Position numbers and translations under genes: made by a program
The notes under the pieces: generated by a model
Databases searched by the model: none
What the model saw: only the letters and a program-made list of their open reading frames with translations
What the model was told of the DNA's origin: nothing
NCBI RefSeq assembly: GCF_000732925.1
Contig: NZ_CP008953.1
Span: 4,216,001 to 4,280,000 of the forward strand
Origin: Amycolatopsis japonica
GTDB lineage: Bacteria; Actinomycetota; Actinomycetes; Mycobacteriales; Pseudonocardiaceae
Length of the DNA: 64,000 nt
Reading direction: 5' to 3'
Shown here: piece by piece, positions 17,062 through 25,022 of the stretch
Layout of the letters: each line of letters opens with the position of its first letter
How positions within the stretch are numbered: the stretch's first letter is position 1

Positions 17062-17105
17062 GACTACACGATCGCCATCCGCAGCCTCAGCAATAACACC
17101 AGTCT

Positions 17106-17238
17106 CAGCAGTCACAGCGACCGCGCGTGAAGGCCCCTTCCCTTGGCTCAGCCGAGGAAACTCGACCTTCACACCTTCCCAAGTACGTGAAGGCCCCCTT
17201 CATTGCGCTAGACGCAAGGAAGGGGGCCTTCACGTACT
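17106..17238. repeat. Composite palindromic repeat, copy 2 (flanks A and B + hairpin H)
   Basis: Flank A (17106-17142) matches 3943-3980 with one gap and few changes. Flank B (17145-17186) matches the reverse complement of 60818-60859 at 39 of 42 positions. The hairpin pairs 17182-17207 with 17213-17238, 26 bp with one mismatch, and has the same CTAGA loop as the copy at 3979-4041. It ends 17 nt from the Eis-like stop, so it could also end that transcript. Confidence 0.88.
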
Positions 17239-17255
17239 GCAGGGGGCTCGAGTGC

Positions 17256-18476
17256 CTAGAAGAACGTCCCGCACCACGGCGAGCGCGCGGTGTGGAACAG
17301 GACGTCGGCCCGGGCGACCGCAGCCTCGTCCAGCGCCTCGACCCGCCCGGACAGGGCCAGATCGCTGAAGAGACCATGGCCGAGGTACAGCGACGACAAG
17401 GTGGCCACGTCCAGCCGCAGATCGGCCTCGGCGCTCGTGCGTTCCACCCCGTCCGGGCCGACGGCGTAACGGCCGTTGTTGTCCGGAAGCTGCTTGTCGT
17501 GCACTTCGAGCACCACGGGTTCGGCGGTGCCGTAAGAGCGCGCCCGCAGCGCCGCGAGGACGTCGACGAGCCGCAGCCACAGGTCGTCGATGATCTCGGT
17601 GGTGTTCACCGCGCGCGGGTCGGTGAGCAGTTCGGCGATCGGCTCGTCCAGCGGGCGGCCCCGTCCGGAGACCTCCGAGACCAGGTCGACCGACAGCAGG
17701 AAACGCCACAGCCCCGCCCAGGCCTGTGGCGTGGCGGCATGGAGTTCGCGGATGTCCAGGATCGCCCCACGCTCCGGCGCCTGCCGGTCGCGCGCGTCGA
17801 TGGTCTGGTAGACGACGAAACCATCGTCACCGTCCGGTCCACTGTGGACCGCCACCCGGTAGCCGCCGTCCCCCTTCACCACGCGCTCGAAGAAGCCCGG
17901 CCACCAAGCCGGCGGCCGGGAGACGAACCCCGGTCGTGCTCCCTCGAAGCGGTGGTACAACGCGGGAACGCGCTCCACCGCTTCGTCGGGGGTGATGAAC
18001 CTGACCTCGCCGGTCCGGCCGACGCCGTCCCGAAGCCGGGCGCGCGGGCGTTCGATCGACACGCCTTTGCCGAACGTCGCCGCGCCGTACCCGAAGCGGC
18101 CGTAGATGACGGCTTCGGAGGCGTGCAACGCGGCCAGCGGGACACCTCGCGCCGCGAAATCCTCCAGCTGTACGGCCATCATCGTGGTGAGGATCCCGCG
18201 GCGGGTCCAGTCGGCACGGACGCCGACACCGTCGACGGCCGCCGTCACGAGCTTCTGTCCACCCGGGACGGTCAGCTCGACGTCGAACGAACTCGCGATC
18301 CCCACCGGGGCGCCGTGCTCGTCGAACGCGGCGAATTTGCCCGCGGCGGTCCAGGACGGAGCCATCTTCGCCCAGACCTCGTCCGTGGCGGGCTTGCCGT
18401 GCAACGACTCCGCCAGGACGTCGAGGCAGGCTCGCTGTTCGCCTTCGGCCACGGCACGCACAAGGAATTCGCTCAT
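17256..18476 (-). CDS. Eis-like GNAT acetyltransferase, copy 1
   Basis: A 406-residue protein starting MSEFLVRAVAEGEQ, with the Eis layout: an N-terminal GNAT domain carrying the acetyl-CoA loop VGVRADWTRRGILTTMM, a central second GNAT-like part (YGRFGYGAATFGKG region), and a C-terminal SCP2-like domain. It ends in SPWCGTFF; in Eis the C-terminal carboxylate takes part in catalysis. Eis enzymes acetylate many amines, including aminoglycosides. The upstream DUF4333 lipoprotein gene reads in the same direction. A near copy with the same ending lies at 18954-20153. Confidence 0.88.
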   Translation of the reverse strand: MSEFLVRAVAEGEQRACLDVLAESLHGKPATDEVWAKMAPSWTAAGKFAAFDEHGAPVGIASSFDVELTVPGGQKLVTAAVDGVGVRADWTRRGILTTMMAVQLEDFAARGVPLAALHASEAVIYGRFGYGAATFGKGVSIERPRARLRDGVGRTGEVRFITPDEAVERVPALYHRFEGARPGFVSRPPAWWPGFFERVVKGDGGYRVAVHSGPDGDDGFVVYQTIDARDRQAPERGAILDIRELHAATPQAWAGLWRFLLSVDLVSEVSGRGRPLDEPIAELLTDPRAVNTTEIIDDLWLRLVDVLAALRARSYGTAEPVVLEVHDKQLPDNNGRYAVGPDGVERTSAEADLRLDVATLSSLYLGHGLFSDLALSGRVEALDEAAVARADVLFHTARSPWCGTFF

Positions 18477-18520
18477 ACCGTGGATCCTGCCGTCCGGCCC
18501 GGGGAGCCCCAACCGGTTTT

Positions 18521-18919
18521 TCAGGCGGGAGCGCCGACTTCGTAGCGGCCGTCTTCACCGGTGACGGTGATCGTGACGGTCTTGCCCTCGCCGGCGACCT
18601 GCACGGTGCAGGTGAACGTGCTGCCGTCCTCGACCTTCTGGTTCGACGGGCAGAGCACGTCGCCGACCTCGTTCACCTGATAGGTCTCGGTGAGGATCTT
18701 CCGCACGTCCGCCTGCATCGTCCTCGGATCGAAGACCCTGCCCGGAGCGTTGGAGGACGAACCGCCGGCGGTCGCGGGCGCGCTCGACGAAGGTCTCGAC
18801 GTCGGCGGTACCGTGACGGTCTTCGTCGCCGGCGCGGGCGCCGGGGTGTCCGAACACGCCACCAGCACCGCGAAAGCGGCACCACACAGACCGACCGTCG
18901 CGACGGCTCGCCTGCTCAA
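18521..18919 (-). CDS. DUF4333 lipoprotein
   Basis: A 132-residue lipoprotein: a signal sequence with lipobox LVAC (Cys22), a Pro/Thr/Ser-rich linker (about residues 26-62), and a DUF4333 domain with paired cysteines in LCPSNQKVEDGSTFTCTV. It would be anchored to the outer face of the membrane. No ATG or GTG is available at a sensible place, so TTG 18919 is taken as the start. Function is unknown. Its domain is closely similar to that of the larger protein at 20195-20971. Confidence 0.8.
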   Translation of the reverse strand: MSRRAVATVGLCGAAFAVLVACSDTPAPAPATKTVTVPPTSRPSSSAPATAGGSSSNAPGRVFDPRTMQADVRKILTETYQVNEVGDVLCPSNQKVEDGSTFTCTVQVAGEGKTVTITVTGEDGRYEVGAPA

Positions 18920-18953
18920 GCTTCTGCACCCCCACCGGTGTGATCATCCAACG

Positions 18954-20153
18954 TCAGAAGAAGGTACCGCACCAGGGGTTCACCCGCGTGCCGAACAGCT
19001 GGTCCGCTCGCTCCAGGGCGGTCTCCCCGGTCGCGCGGACGCGTCCGGCGAACGCGAGATCCGAGGGACGCCAGCCACCGAGGTACACCATCGACAGGGT
19101 GTCGGCGTGCAGTTCGAGATCCGCCGGGTCGGTGGTGCGGGCGGCGCCGTCCTCGGACAGGCGATAGCGGCCGGAGTTGTGCTCCAGGAAGGGATCGGTG
19201 ACCTCGATGACGACCGGTTCACCCCGGTACGTGCGGGCGCCGAGCATCGTCTCGACGTCGACCAGCCGGAACCAGCCCTCGTCCTGGACCTTGTTCACCG
19301 CCACGTCACGCGGGTCGGTGAACAGCAGCTCCACCGGCTCGTCGAGCGGCCGCTTCTCGGCGGTGATGCGGTCGACCAGGTCCACGGACAGCAGGTAGCG
19401 CCACAGCCCGGCGAACGCGTCGGGACTCGCGTAGTGGAAGGACTGGACCTTAAGCAGTGCCGGTGAGCCGAACTGGGCCCGCTCCACGGTGTAGGTGACA
19501 TAGCCGTCGACACCATCCGCGCCGCTGTGCACCGCAGTCGTGACCGGCGTTGTCGCCCGTCGCAGTTCGCGTTCGTAGCCCGGCCACAGATGCGGGCTGC
19601 GCGCGATCATGCCGGGCCGGGTGCGTGGGAGCGCGTCGAAGAGCGAAGGCCATTGCTCGATGGTGTTCTCGAGATCGAGGAGGGAGATCTGCCCACCGGC
19701 GGGCACTTCGGGACGGAACCGGGCGCGGCGCTTGTCGATCTCGATCGACTTGGCCCGCACGGCGACGCCGTACCCGAACCTGCCGTAGATGGCGCCCTCG
19801 GACGCGTGCAGCATCGCCGCGGGAACCCCACGGGCGGCGAAATCCTCGAACTGGGCACGCATCAGCGCTGTCAGCACGCCACGACGGATGCGATCGGCGC
19901 GGACCCCGACCAGGCTGACCGCGGCGAGCGGCGTGGTGCCGCCACCGGGCAGCGTCACCTCCGAGTCGAAGGACCGGAGGGTGCCGATCAGCTCCGAGTC
20001 GAACGCGCCGAATCCACGATCCGGCTGCATCGACGGGGCGATGGCCGACCATTCCTCGTCGGTCATCTCCTTGGCGTGCAAGGCCCGCCTGAACAGATCC
20101 GTCGCGGCCCGTTCCTCGTCGGACCGCAGCGGCCGCACTGAAAAGTCGCTCAT
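18954..20153 (-). CDS. Eis-like GNAT acetyltransferase, copy 2
   Basis: A 399-residue Eis homologue starting MSDFSVRPLRSDEER, with the acetyl-CoA loop VGVRADRIRRGVLTALM, the IYGRFGYGVAVRAK segment and the SCP2-like C-terminus ending NPWCGTFF. It clearly shares origin with copy 1 over the full length (FAARGVP, LHASE, GLWRYLLSVDLV segments). The upstream gene in the same direction encodes a DUF4333 membrane protein. The role could be acetylation of an amine drug or of an envelope amine; the context gives no decision. Confidence 0.88.
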   Translation of the reverse strand: MSDFSVRPLRSDEERAATDLFRRALHAKEMTDEEWSAIAPSMQPDRGFGAFDSELIGTLRSFDSEVTLPGGGTTPLAAVSLVGVRADRIRRGVLTALMRAQFEDFAARGVPAAMLHASEGAIYGRFGYGVAVRAKSIEIDKRRARFRPEVPAGGQISLLDLENTIEQWPSLFDALPRTRPGMIARSPHLWPGYERELRRATTPVTTAVHSGADGVDGYVTYTVERAQFGSPALLKVQSFHYASPDAFAGLWRYLLSVDLVDRITAEKRPLDEPVELLFTDPRDVAVNKVQDEGWFRLVDVETMLGARTYRGEPVVIEVTDPFLEHNSGRYRLSEDGAARTTDPADLELHADTLSMVYLGGWRPSDLAFAGRVRATGETALERADQLFGTRVNPWCGTFF

Positions 20154-20194
20154 GACACGATCATGCAGGATCGACCGTGTCAGGCGCCCGCGGT

Positions 20195-20971
20195 TTACTT
20201 GGTGGTGGCGGGTGGCGAGACCTCGTAGTTGCCGGTGTCACCCTTCACGGTGATCGGCACCTCCTGCGGCTTGCCCTCGATCGTGGCGGTGCAGGTGAAC
20301 TTCACCCCGTCCTTGACCTCCTGGCCGGAGGGGCAGGTGACCGCGCTGATCTCCTTGATCCCGTAGGTCTCGGTGAGCAGCTTCTGCACGTCGGTCTGCA
20401 TCTGGGTGTTGTTGAAGACCTGGGTGTTGAACCAGCCCGGCGTGACGAACCCGAGGGTGCCGACCGCGGCGATGATCACCACGAGCGCGCCGATACCGAT
20501 GAAGAGGCCCTTCTTGGACTTCGGCTTGTCCTGCGCCTCGCCCTGGGTGCCCGGGAACTGGCTCTGGCCGTAGTCGTACTGGCCGGGCTGCTGCTGCCCG
20601 TACTGGGGCTGCTGCTGCGGGCCGCTCTGCGGGTAGCCCGGCTGCTGCTGGGGCCCACTCTGCGGATATCCCGGCTGCTGGCCGTATTGCGGTTGCTGGC
20701 CCCACTGGGGCTGCTGTTGCTGCGTCTGGGAGGGATCCTGCTGCGGATACCCGGGCTGCTGCTGGGACGGGTCGTACGGCGCGGGCTGCTGACCCCATTG
20801 AGGCTGTTGCTGCTGGGTCTGCGACGGGTCGTACTGCGGCTGCTGGCCCCACTGCGGTTGCTGCTGCGGGCCGCTCGGCGGTTGAGCGCCGCCCGGCTGT
20901 TGGCCGTAGCCCGGCTGCTGCCCCCATTGGGGCTGCTGCTGCGGGTCGTTGCCGCCATACGGCGTGCTCAT
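20195..20971 (-). CDS. Membrane-anchored DUF4333 protein with Gln/Pro/Gly/Tyr-rich N-terminus
   Basis: A 258-residue protein. Residues 1-145 are low-complexity repeats (PQWGQQP, YDPSQTQQQQ, GYPQSGPQ). A single membrane segment lies at about 155-177 after a KPKSKKG stop-transfer patch. Outside is a DUF4333 domain (185-250) with cysteines in VTCPSGQE and KFTCTAT, presumably disulfide-linked. The repeat tail would be cytoplasmic. It corresponds in position to Rv2091c beside helY. The tail resembles that of the unrelated protein at 49050-49871. Confidence 0.85.
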   Translation of the reverse strand: MSTPYGGNDPQQQPQWGQQPGYGQQPGGAQPPSGPQQQPQWGQQPQYDPSQTQQQQPQWGQQPAPYDPSQQQPGYPQQDPSQTQQQQPQWGQQPQYGQQPGYPQSGPQQQPGYPQSGPQQQPQYGQQQPGQYDYGQSQFPGTQGEAQDKPKSKKGLFIGIGALVVIIAAVGTLGFVTPGWFNTQVFNNTQMQTDVQKLLTETYGIKEISAVTCPSGQEVKDGVKFTCTATIEGKPQEVPITVKGDTGNYEVSPPATTK

Positions 20972-21253
20972 CGTTCGCCTCCGCCTGTTCCGCCATCGTC
21001 ACCGGCCGACCTGCATGGCCGTCGTGGGCGATCCAACCACAGGTCGGCGCCCCTGCCCACTGTTCCCGGGTGGTGTCGGGCCATCTCCCCGCGACCGTGC
21101 TCACACCGGAGGCGCTTCCGTTCCGCCGGTCAGCCCAACGCCTTGCGAGCGGTGAGGACGGTTCCAGTGGGTCTGTACTCGCCTGCCCACGGGAGTTCGC
21201 TTCATCTCGGTGGGCTTCGGGCTCCCTACTCGGCTGCGAACTAGTTCGTACGA

Positions 21254-21310
21254 GCTTGATCAACGGAGGATCGGGGACGTTGAGTGTCCCCGATCCTCCG
21301 TTGATCAAGC
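21254..21310. repeat. 25-bp perfect inverted repeat
   Basis: 21254-21278 pairs with 21286-21310 with no mismatch; the 7-nt loop is GTTGAGT. The inner part GGAGGATCGGGGACGTTGA is nearly the same as that of the neighbouring palindrome (GGAGGATTCGGGACGTTGA), so the two belong to one family. Confidence 0.9.
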
Positions 21311-21371
21311 CCCAGTACCGGGCGGCCTCTCGACGATGCCCTCCGAGACTCGCGCCGGCCAGGTGATCCGG

Positions 21372-21414
21372 GTGGGGAGGATTCGGGACGTTGAACGTCC
21401 CGAATCCTCCCCAC
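21372..21414. repeat. 43-bp perfect palindrome
   Basis: 21372-21392 is the exact reverse complement of 21394-21414 around the single base 21393. It shares the core GGGACGTTGA with the inverted repeat 61 bp to the left. Confidence 0.9.
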
Positions 21415-21463
21415 TCGAGGGCCCGTATCGCTTCGGCGGTCGCGCGTGTTCGAGGGGACGGCG

Positions 21464-21530
21464 CGTGTGATCAGACGGACGACACGCGTGATTGGATGGC
21501 CGACGCTCGTGCCGTCCGTCTGATCACGCG
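21464..21530. repeat. 21-bp-family repeats at the helY 3' end
   Basis: CGTGTGATCAGACGGACG (21464-21481) is inverted at 21513-21530 with one change. Between them stands ACACGCGTGATTGGATGGCC, which carries the CGCGTGA unit start. The same CGCGTGA...GGACGACA unit is arrayed at 60885-61033. Confidence 0.8.
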
Positions 21531-21544
21531 AGTCACGCCTCCGG

Positions 21545-24322
21545 TCACGCGCCGCCGGCCGCCACGACTCCGCGGCGCAAAGCCTTCACCGCGTCCGAAG
21601 CCGCCGCGCCGACCGGATCCGCCTTGCCGAGGACGTCGCGGATCTGGTCGAGCAGGTCGATGACCTGCCGCGACCAACGGACGAAGTCACCGGCCGAGAG
21701 CTCCTGCCCGTTCGCTTCGGCGGCGGTGAGGACCTTCTCCAGCGATTCGCCGCGCGCCCACCGATAGACGGGCCAGGCGAAACCGGCGTCGGGCTCGCGG
21801 GTGCGGTCCAGCTTGTGCCGCCGCTCGTCTTCGGTGAGCTCCATCCACAGGCGCGTGGTCGCCTGCCAGGCGTCGACCACCTTGCCCGCGGGCAGGCGAG
21901 GCTCCCCCGCGGTGTCCCGGCGTGCCTCGAAAACCAGCGTCGAGACGACGGCAGCGAGTTCGGCGGGGGCCAGGCCCTTCCAGACGTCGTGCCGGATGCA
22001 TTCGGCGGCGAGCAGATCCGACTCGCTGTAGAGCCGGGTGAGCCGCTTGCCGTGTTCGGTGACCCGGTCCTCGCCGTCGCCCTTCGACGCGGGGCCGAGG
22101 TAACCGCGCTCGCCGAGCAGCCGCAGGATGCGGTCGAAGGCGCGCGCCAGCGAGTGCGTGGTCGCGGCGACCTTGCGTTCCAGTTGCTCGGTCTCGGCCG
22201 TGAGCCGCTGGTAGCGCTCGACCCAGCGCAGATTCGCCTCGCGTTCGGCCAGACCGTGGCACGGATGCGCCCGCAGCGCCCGCCGCAGCGCGGCAAGCTC
22301 ACCGTCCTCATTGGCCCCGGCGCGCCGCTTTTGCCTGCCGGGCAAGGAGATTCCCGCGTTGCGCAGACTGGAGGCGATGTCGCGCCTTGTCTTGGGCGAG
22401 CGGAGCTCGATGTGCTTCGGCAGCTTGATGTTCCCCAGCGCCTCGACCGGCGACGGGAAGTCCGAGACCGAGAGTGGTCCGGACCAGCGGTCCTCGGTGA
22501 CCACGACGGGCCGCGGCTCGCGGATCGGGTCGAGCCCCGGGTCGACGACGACCGCCAGCCCGGCGCGCCGTCCCGCGGGCACGGCGATGACATCACCCTT
22601 GCGGAGCTTCTCCAGCGACTCGGCGGTGCCCGCCCGGCGAGCGGACGTGTTCTGCCGCGACAGCGCCTTCTCCCGTGCCGAGATCTTCGCCCGCAGCTCG
22701 ACGTACTCCAGCATCTCGTCGAAATCGCCGGTGATGGCGGAGGTATAGCCCCGCAGGGCCTCCTTGTTCCGCTCGATCCGCCGCGCCGTCCCGACCACCG
22801 ACCGGTCGGCCTGGAACTGCGCGAACGACTGTTCCAGCAGGTCACGGGCTGCGTCGGCGCCGACCTGGGCGACCAGGTTGACCGCCATGTTGTACCCGGG
22901 CCGGAACGACGACCGCAGCGGATACGTCCTGGTCGAGGCCAGGCCGCCGACCTGCTTCGGGTCGATCCCCGGCTGCCAGACGACGACCGCGTGGCCTTCG
23001 ACGTCGATCCCGCGCCGCCCGGCCCGCCCGGTGAGCTGCGTGTACTCCCCCGGCGTCAGGTCGACGTGCGCCTCGCCGTTGTACTTGACCAGCCGTTCCA
23101 GCACTACGGTGCGCGCGGGCATGTTGATGCCGAGCGCGAGCGTCTCGGTGGCGAACACGACCTTCACCAGCCCCTGGACGAACAGCTCCTCGACGGTCTC
23201 CTTGAACGCCGGGAGCAGCCCGGCGTGGTGCCCGGCGATACCGCGTTCGAGCGCCTCGCGCCATTCCCAGTAGCCGAGGACGCCGAGGTCGCCTTCGGGC
23301 AGGTCCTTGGTGCGCTCGGCGACGATCCGACGGACCTTCTCGACCTCTTCGGGGCCGTTGAGCCGCAGACCCGACCGGACGCATTGACCGACGGCGGCGT
23401 CGCAGCCGGCGCGGGAGAAGATGAACACGATGGCGGGGAGCAGACCGGCGTTGTCCAGCCGCTCGACCGTGTCCGTGCGGGACGTGGGCCGGAACCGCGG
23501 CATCCGCGACGGCGCGCCTCGCCGCCCGCGCGGTCCGCGCAATCCGGCCGGGGCGAACCGTCCACCGATCTCCTCGGTGCGGCGCAGCAGGCCGGGGTTG
23601 ATTCGCAGTTCGGCGCCGGGCGCGTGTTCCTCCTGGCCGGCGAACAGGTCCAGCAGGCGGTTGCCGACCAGCATGTGCTGCCACAACGGCACCGGGCGGT
23701 GCTCGTCGACGACGACGGTGGTGTCGCCGCGGACCTCGACGAGCCATTCGCCGAACTCCTCGGCGTTGCTCACCGTGGCCGACAGGCCGACGACGCGGAC
23801 GTGCTCGGGCAGGTGGAGGATGACCTCTTCCCAGACGGCGCCGCGGAACCGGTCGGCGAGGTAGTGGACCTCGTCCATCACCACGTACGCGAGCTCGCCG
23901 ATGGTCGACGACCCGGCGTAGAGCATGTTGCGCAGGACCTCGGTGGTCATGACCACGACCTGCGCGTTGCCGTTGATCGACGTGTCGCCGGTCAGCAGGC
24001 CGACCGCGTCAACGCCGTAACGGCCGACGAGGTCGGCGTACTTCTGGTTCGACAACGCCTTGATCGGCGTCGTGTAGAAGCACTTGCGCCCCTCGGCGAG
24101 GGCGAGATGCACCGCGAACTCGCCGACCACGGTCTTCCCGGCGCCGGTGGGCGCGCAGACGAGCACACCGTGACCGTCTTCGAGCGCCTCGCAGCCGCGG
24201 ACCTGGAAGTCGTCGAACTCGAACGACGATTCGGCCGCGAAGCGGGTCAGCTGGGGGTATCGAGCGCGGCGCTGGGAGGCCGCGTAGGCCTCGGCCGGGG
24301 TCTGAGAAGGGCTATTGACCAC
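21545..24322 (-). CDS. helY: Ski2/Mtr4-like DEAD/DEAH helicase HelY
   Basis: About 925 residues. Superfamily 2 helicase motifs are clear: APTGAGKT (motif I), TTPIKALSNQKY, DEVHYLAD (motif II), LSATVSN (motif III) and QLTGRAGRRG (motif VI), followed by the C-terminal region of exosome-type helicases. It probably unwinds RNA. GTG 24322, reading VVNSPSQTPAEAY, is chosen as start. Earlier in-frame starts up to 24436 would overlap the divergent gene and add a segment not typical of the family; ATG 24398 is the main alternative. It lies in the conserved order next to the tat genes, as Rv2092c does. Confidence 0.9.
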   Translation of the reverse strand: MVNSPSQTPAEAYAASQRRARYPQLTRFAAESSFEFDDFQVRGCEALEDGHGVLVCAPTGAGKTVVGEFAVHLALAEGRKCFYTTPIKALSNQKYADLVGRYGVDAVGLLTGDTSINGNAQVVVMTTEVLRNMLYAGSSTIGELAYVVMDEVHYLADRFRGAVWEEVILHLPEHVRVVGLSATVSNAEEFGEWLVEVRGDTTVVVDEHRPVPLWQHMLVGNRLLDLFAGQEEHAPGAELRINPGLLRRTEEIGGRFAPAGLRGPRGRRGAPSRMPRFRPTSRTDTVERLDNAGLLPAIVFIFSRAGCDAAVGQCVRSGLRLNGPEEVEKVRRIVAERTKDLPEGDLGVLGYWEWREALERGIAGHHAGLLPAFKETVEELFVQGLVKVVFATETLALGINMPARTVVLERLVKYNGEAHVDLTPGEYTQLTGRAGRRGIDVEGHAVVVWQPGIDPKQVGGLASTRTYPLRSSFRPGYNMAVNLVAQVGADAARDLLEQSFAQFQADRSVVGTARRIERNKEALRGYTSAITGDFDEMLEYVELRAKISAREKALSRQNTSARRAGTAESLEKLRKGDVIAVPAGRRAGLAVVVDPGLDPIREPRPVVVTEDRWSGPLSVSDFPSPVEALGNIKLPKHIELRSPKTRRDIASSLRNAGISLPGRQKRRAGANEDGELAALRRALRAHPCHGLAEREANLRWVERYQRLTAETEQLERKVAATTHSLARAFDRILRLLGERGYLGPASKGDGEDRVTEHGKRLTRLYSESDLLAAECIRHDVWKGLAPAELAAVVSTLVFEARRDTAGEPRLPAGKVVDAWQATTRLWMELTEDERRHKLDRTREPDAGFAWPVYRWARGESLEKVLTAAEANGQELSAGDFVRWSRQVIDLLDQIRDVLGKADPVGAAASDAVKALRRGVVAAGGA

Positions 24323-24434
24323 TTCGTCAGGGTTCCATACCCCACCGACAGTTCGCACTCGGTGTGACGATCTCGGGAACGGCCGCCACGCCTCTGTCAT
24401 CCAAGGGGCGGATTCGTGATCGAGAGGGGACGGC

Positions 24435-25022
24435 ATGGAGATCGCTTGCCCGCAGTGCGCGCAGGTAGACCAGGTGCAGAGTGTGCCGGCGGTGTTCCAG
24501 AGCGGGCAGACGACCTACCGGGTGCAAGGCGGTATGACGGCCACCCCCGCCGGTGACGGCGTGGTCTACACCGCGACGACGCACACGGGTGTGTCGGTGA
24601 CCGCGACCGCGGCGTCGCTCAACCCGTATCCGGTGCTTCGCGGCGGCGGGTGCTTCTTGACGCTCGCGTTGGTGCTGCTGATCCCCGCGTTCGCGTTCGT
24701 CTCCTTCGCCACCGACTCGCTCGCCGAGAACCCCGCGCCGACCGCGAGCGGCCGTGTCGGTGCGGCCATCGGCGCCTGGATCTTCCCCTTCGGCGCCTTC
24801 GCGCTGGTCGGCTTGTTCGCCGTGCTGTTCGTACTCCGGTTACGGCGCAACGCGCGGATCCGGCGAGGTATCCCGGACGCATTGGCGTACTGGCGGCAGG
24901 CGTGGTTCTGCCATCGCTGCGGCGGGGTGTTCTTCCCGCGCGGCGACCTGATGTCGGCCATGACGTTCCGCGGCCAGGTATGGCGGGCGGGTGACTACGC
25001 CGGGCTCACCCGACGACGGTGA
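24435..25022 (+). CDS. Two-helix membrane protein with split CxxC pairs
   Basis: A 195-residue protein with CPQC at residues 5-8 and CHRCGG at 159-164, separated by two membrane segments (about 73-92 and 110-135). Both termini would lie on the same, probably cytoplasmic, side, so the two CxxC pairs could join into one zinc ribbon. The C-terminal AWFCHRCGGVFFPRG resembles zinc-ribbon ends. Function is unknown. The 3' end overlaps the convergent lipid kinase gene by 17 nt. It is divergent from helY. Confidence 0.75.
   Translation: MEIACPQCAQVDQVQSVPAVFQSGQTTYRVQGGMTATPAGDGVVYTATTHTGVSVTATAASLNPYPVLRGGGCFLTLALVLLIPAFAFVSFATDSLAENPAPTASGRVGAAIGAWIFPFGAFALVGLFAVLFVLRLRRNARIRRGIPDALAYWRQAWFCHRCGGVFFPRGDLMSAMTFRGQVWRAGDYAGLTRRR

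Larger units (their letters stand above)
20972..21544. other. 573-bp gene-free stretch rich in palindromes
   Basis: No ORF here has coding support. The stretch holds the upstream region of the DUF4333 membrane protein gene, two perfect palindromes (21254-21310 and 21372-21414) and repeats of the 21-bp family (21464-21530) ending 14 nt from the helY stop. Confidence 0.8.

Noticed and set aside
21815..24367. An 850-residue plus-strand ORF opposite helY
   Set aside because: It is antisense to the helicase motifs, has no recognisable fold and biased composition; the helicase frame contains all the motifs.
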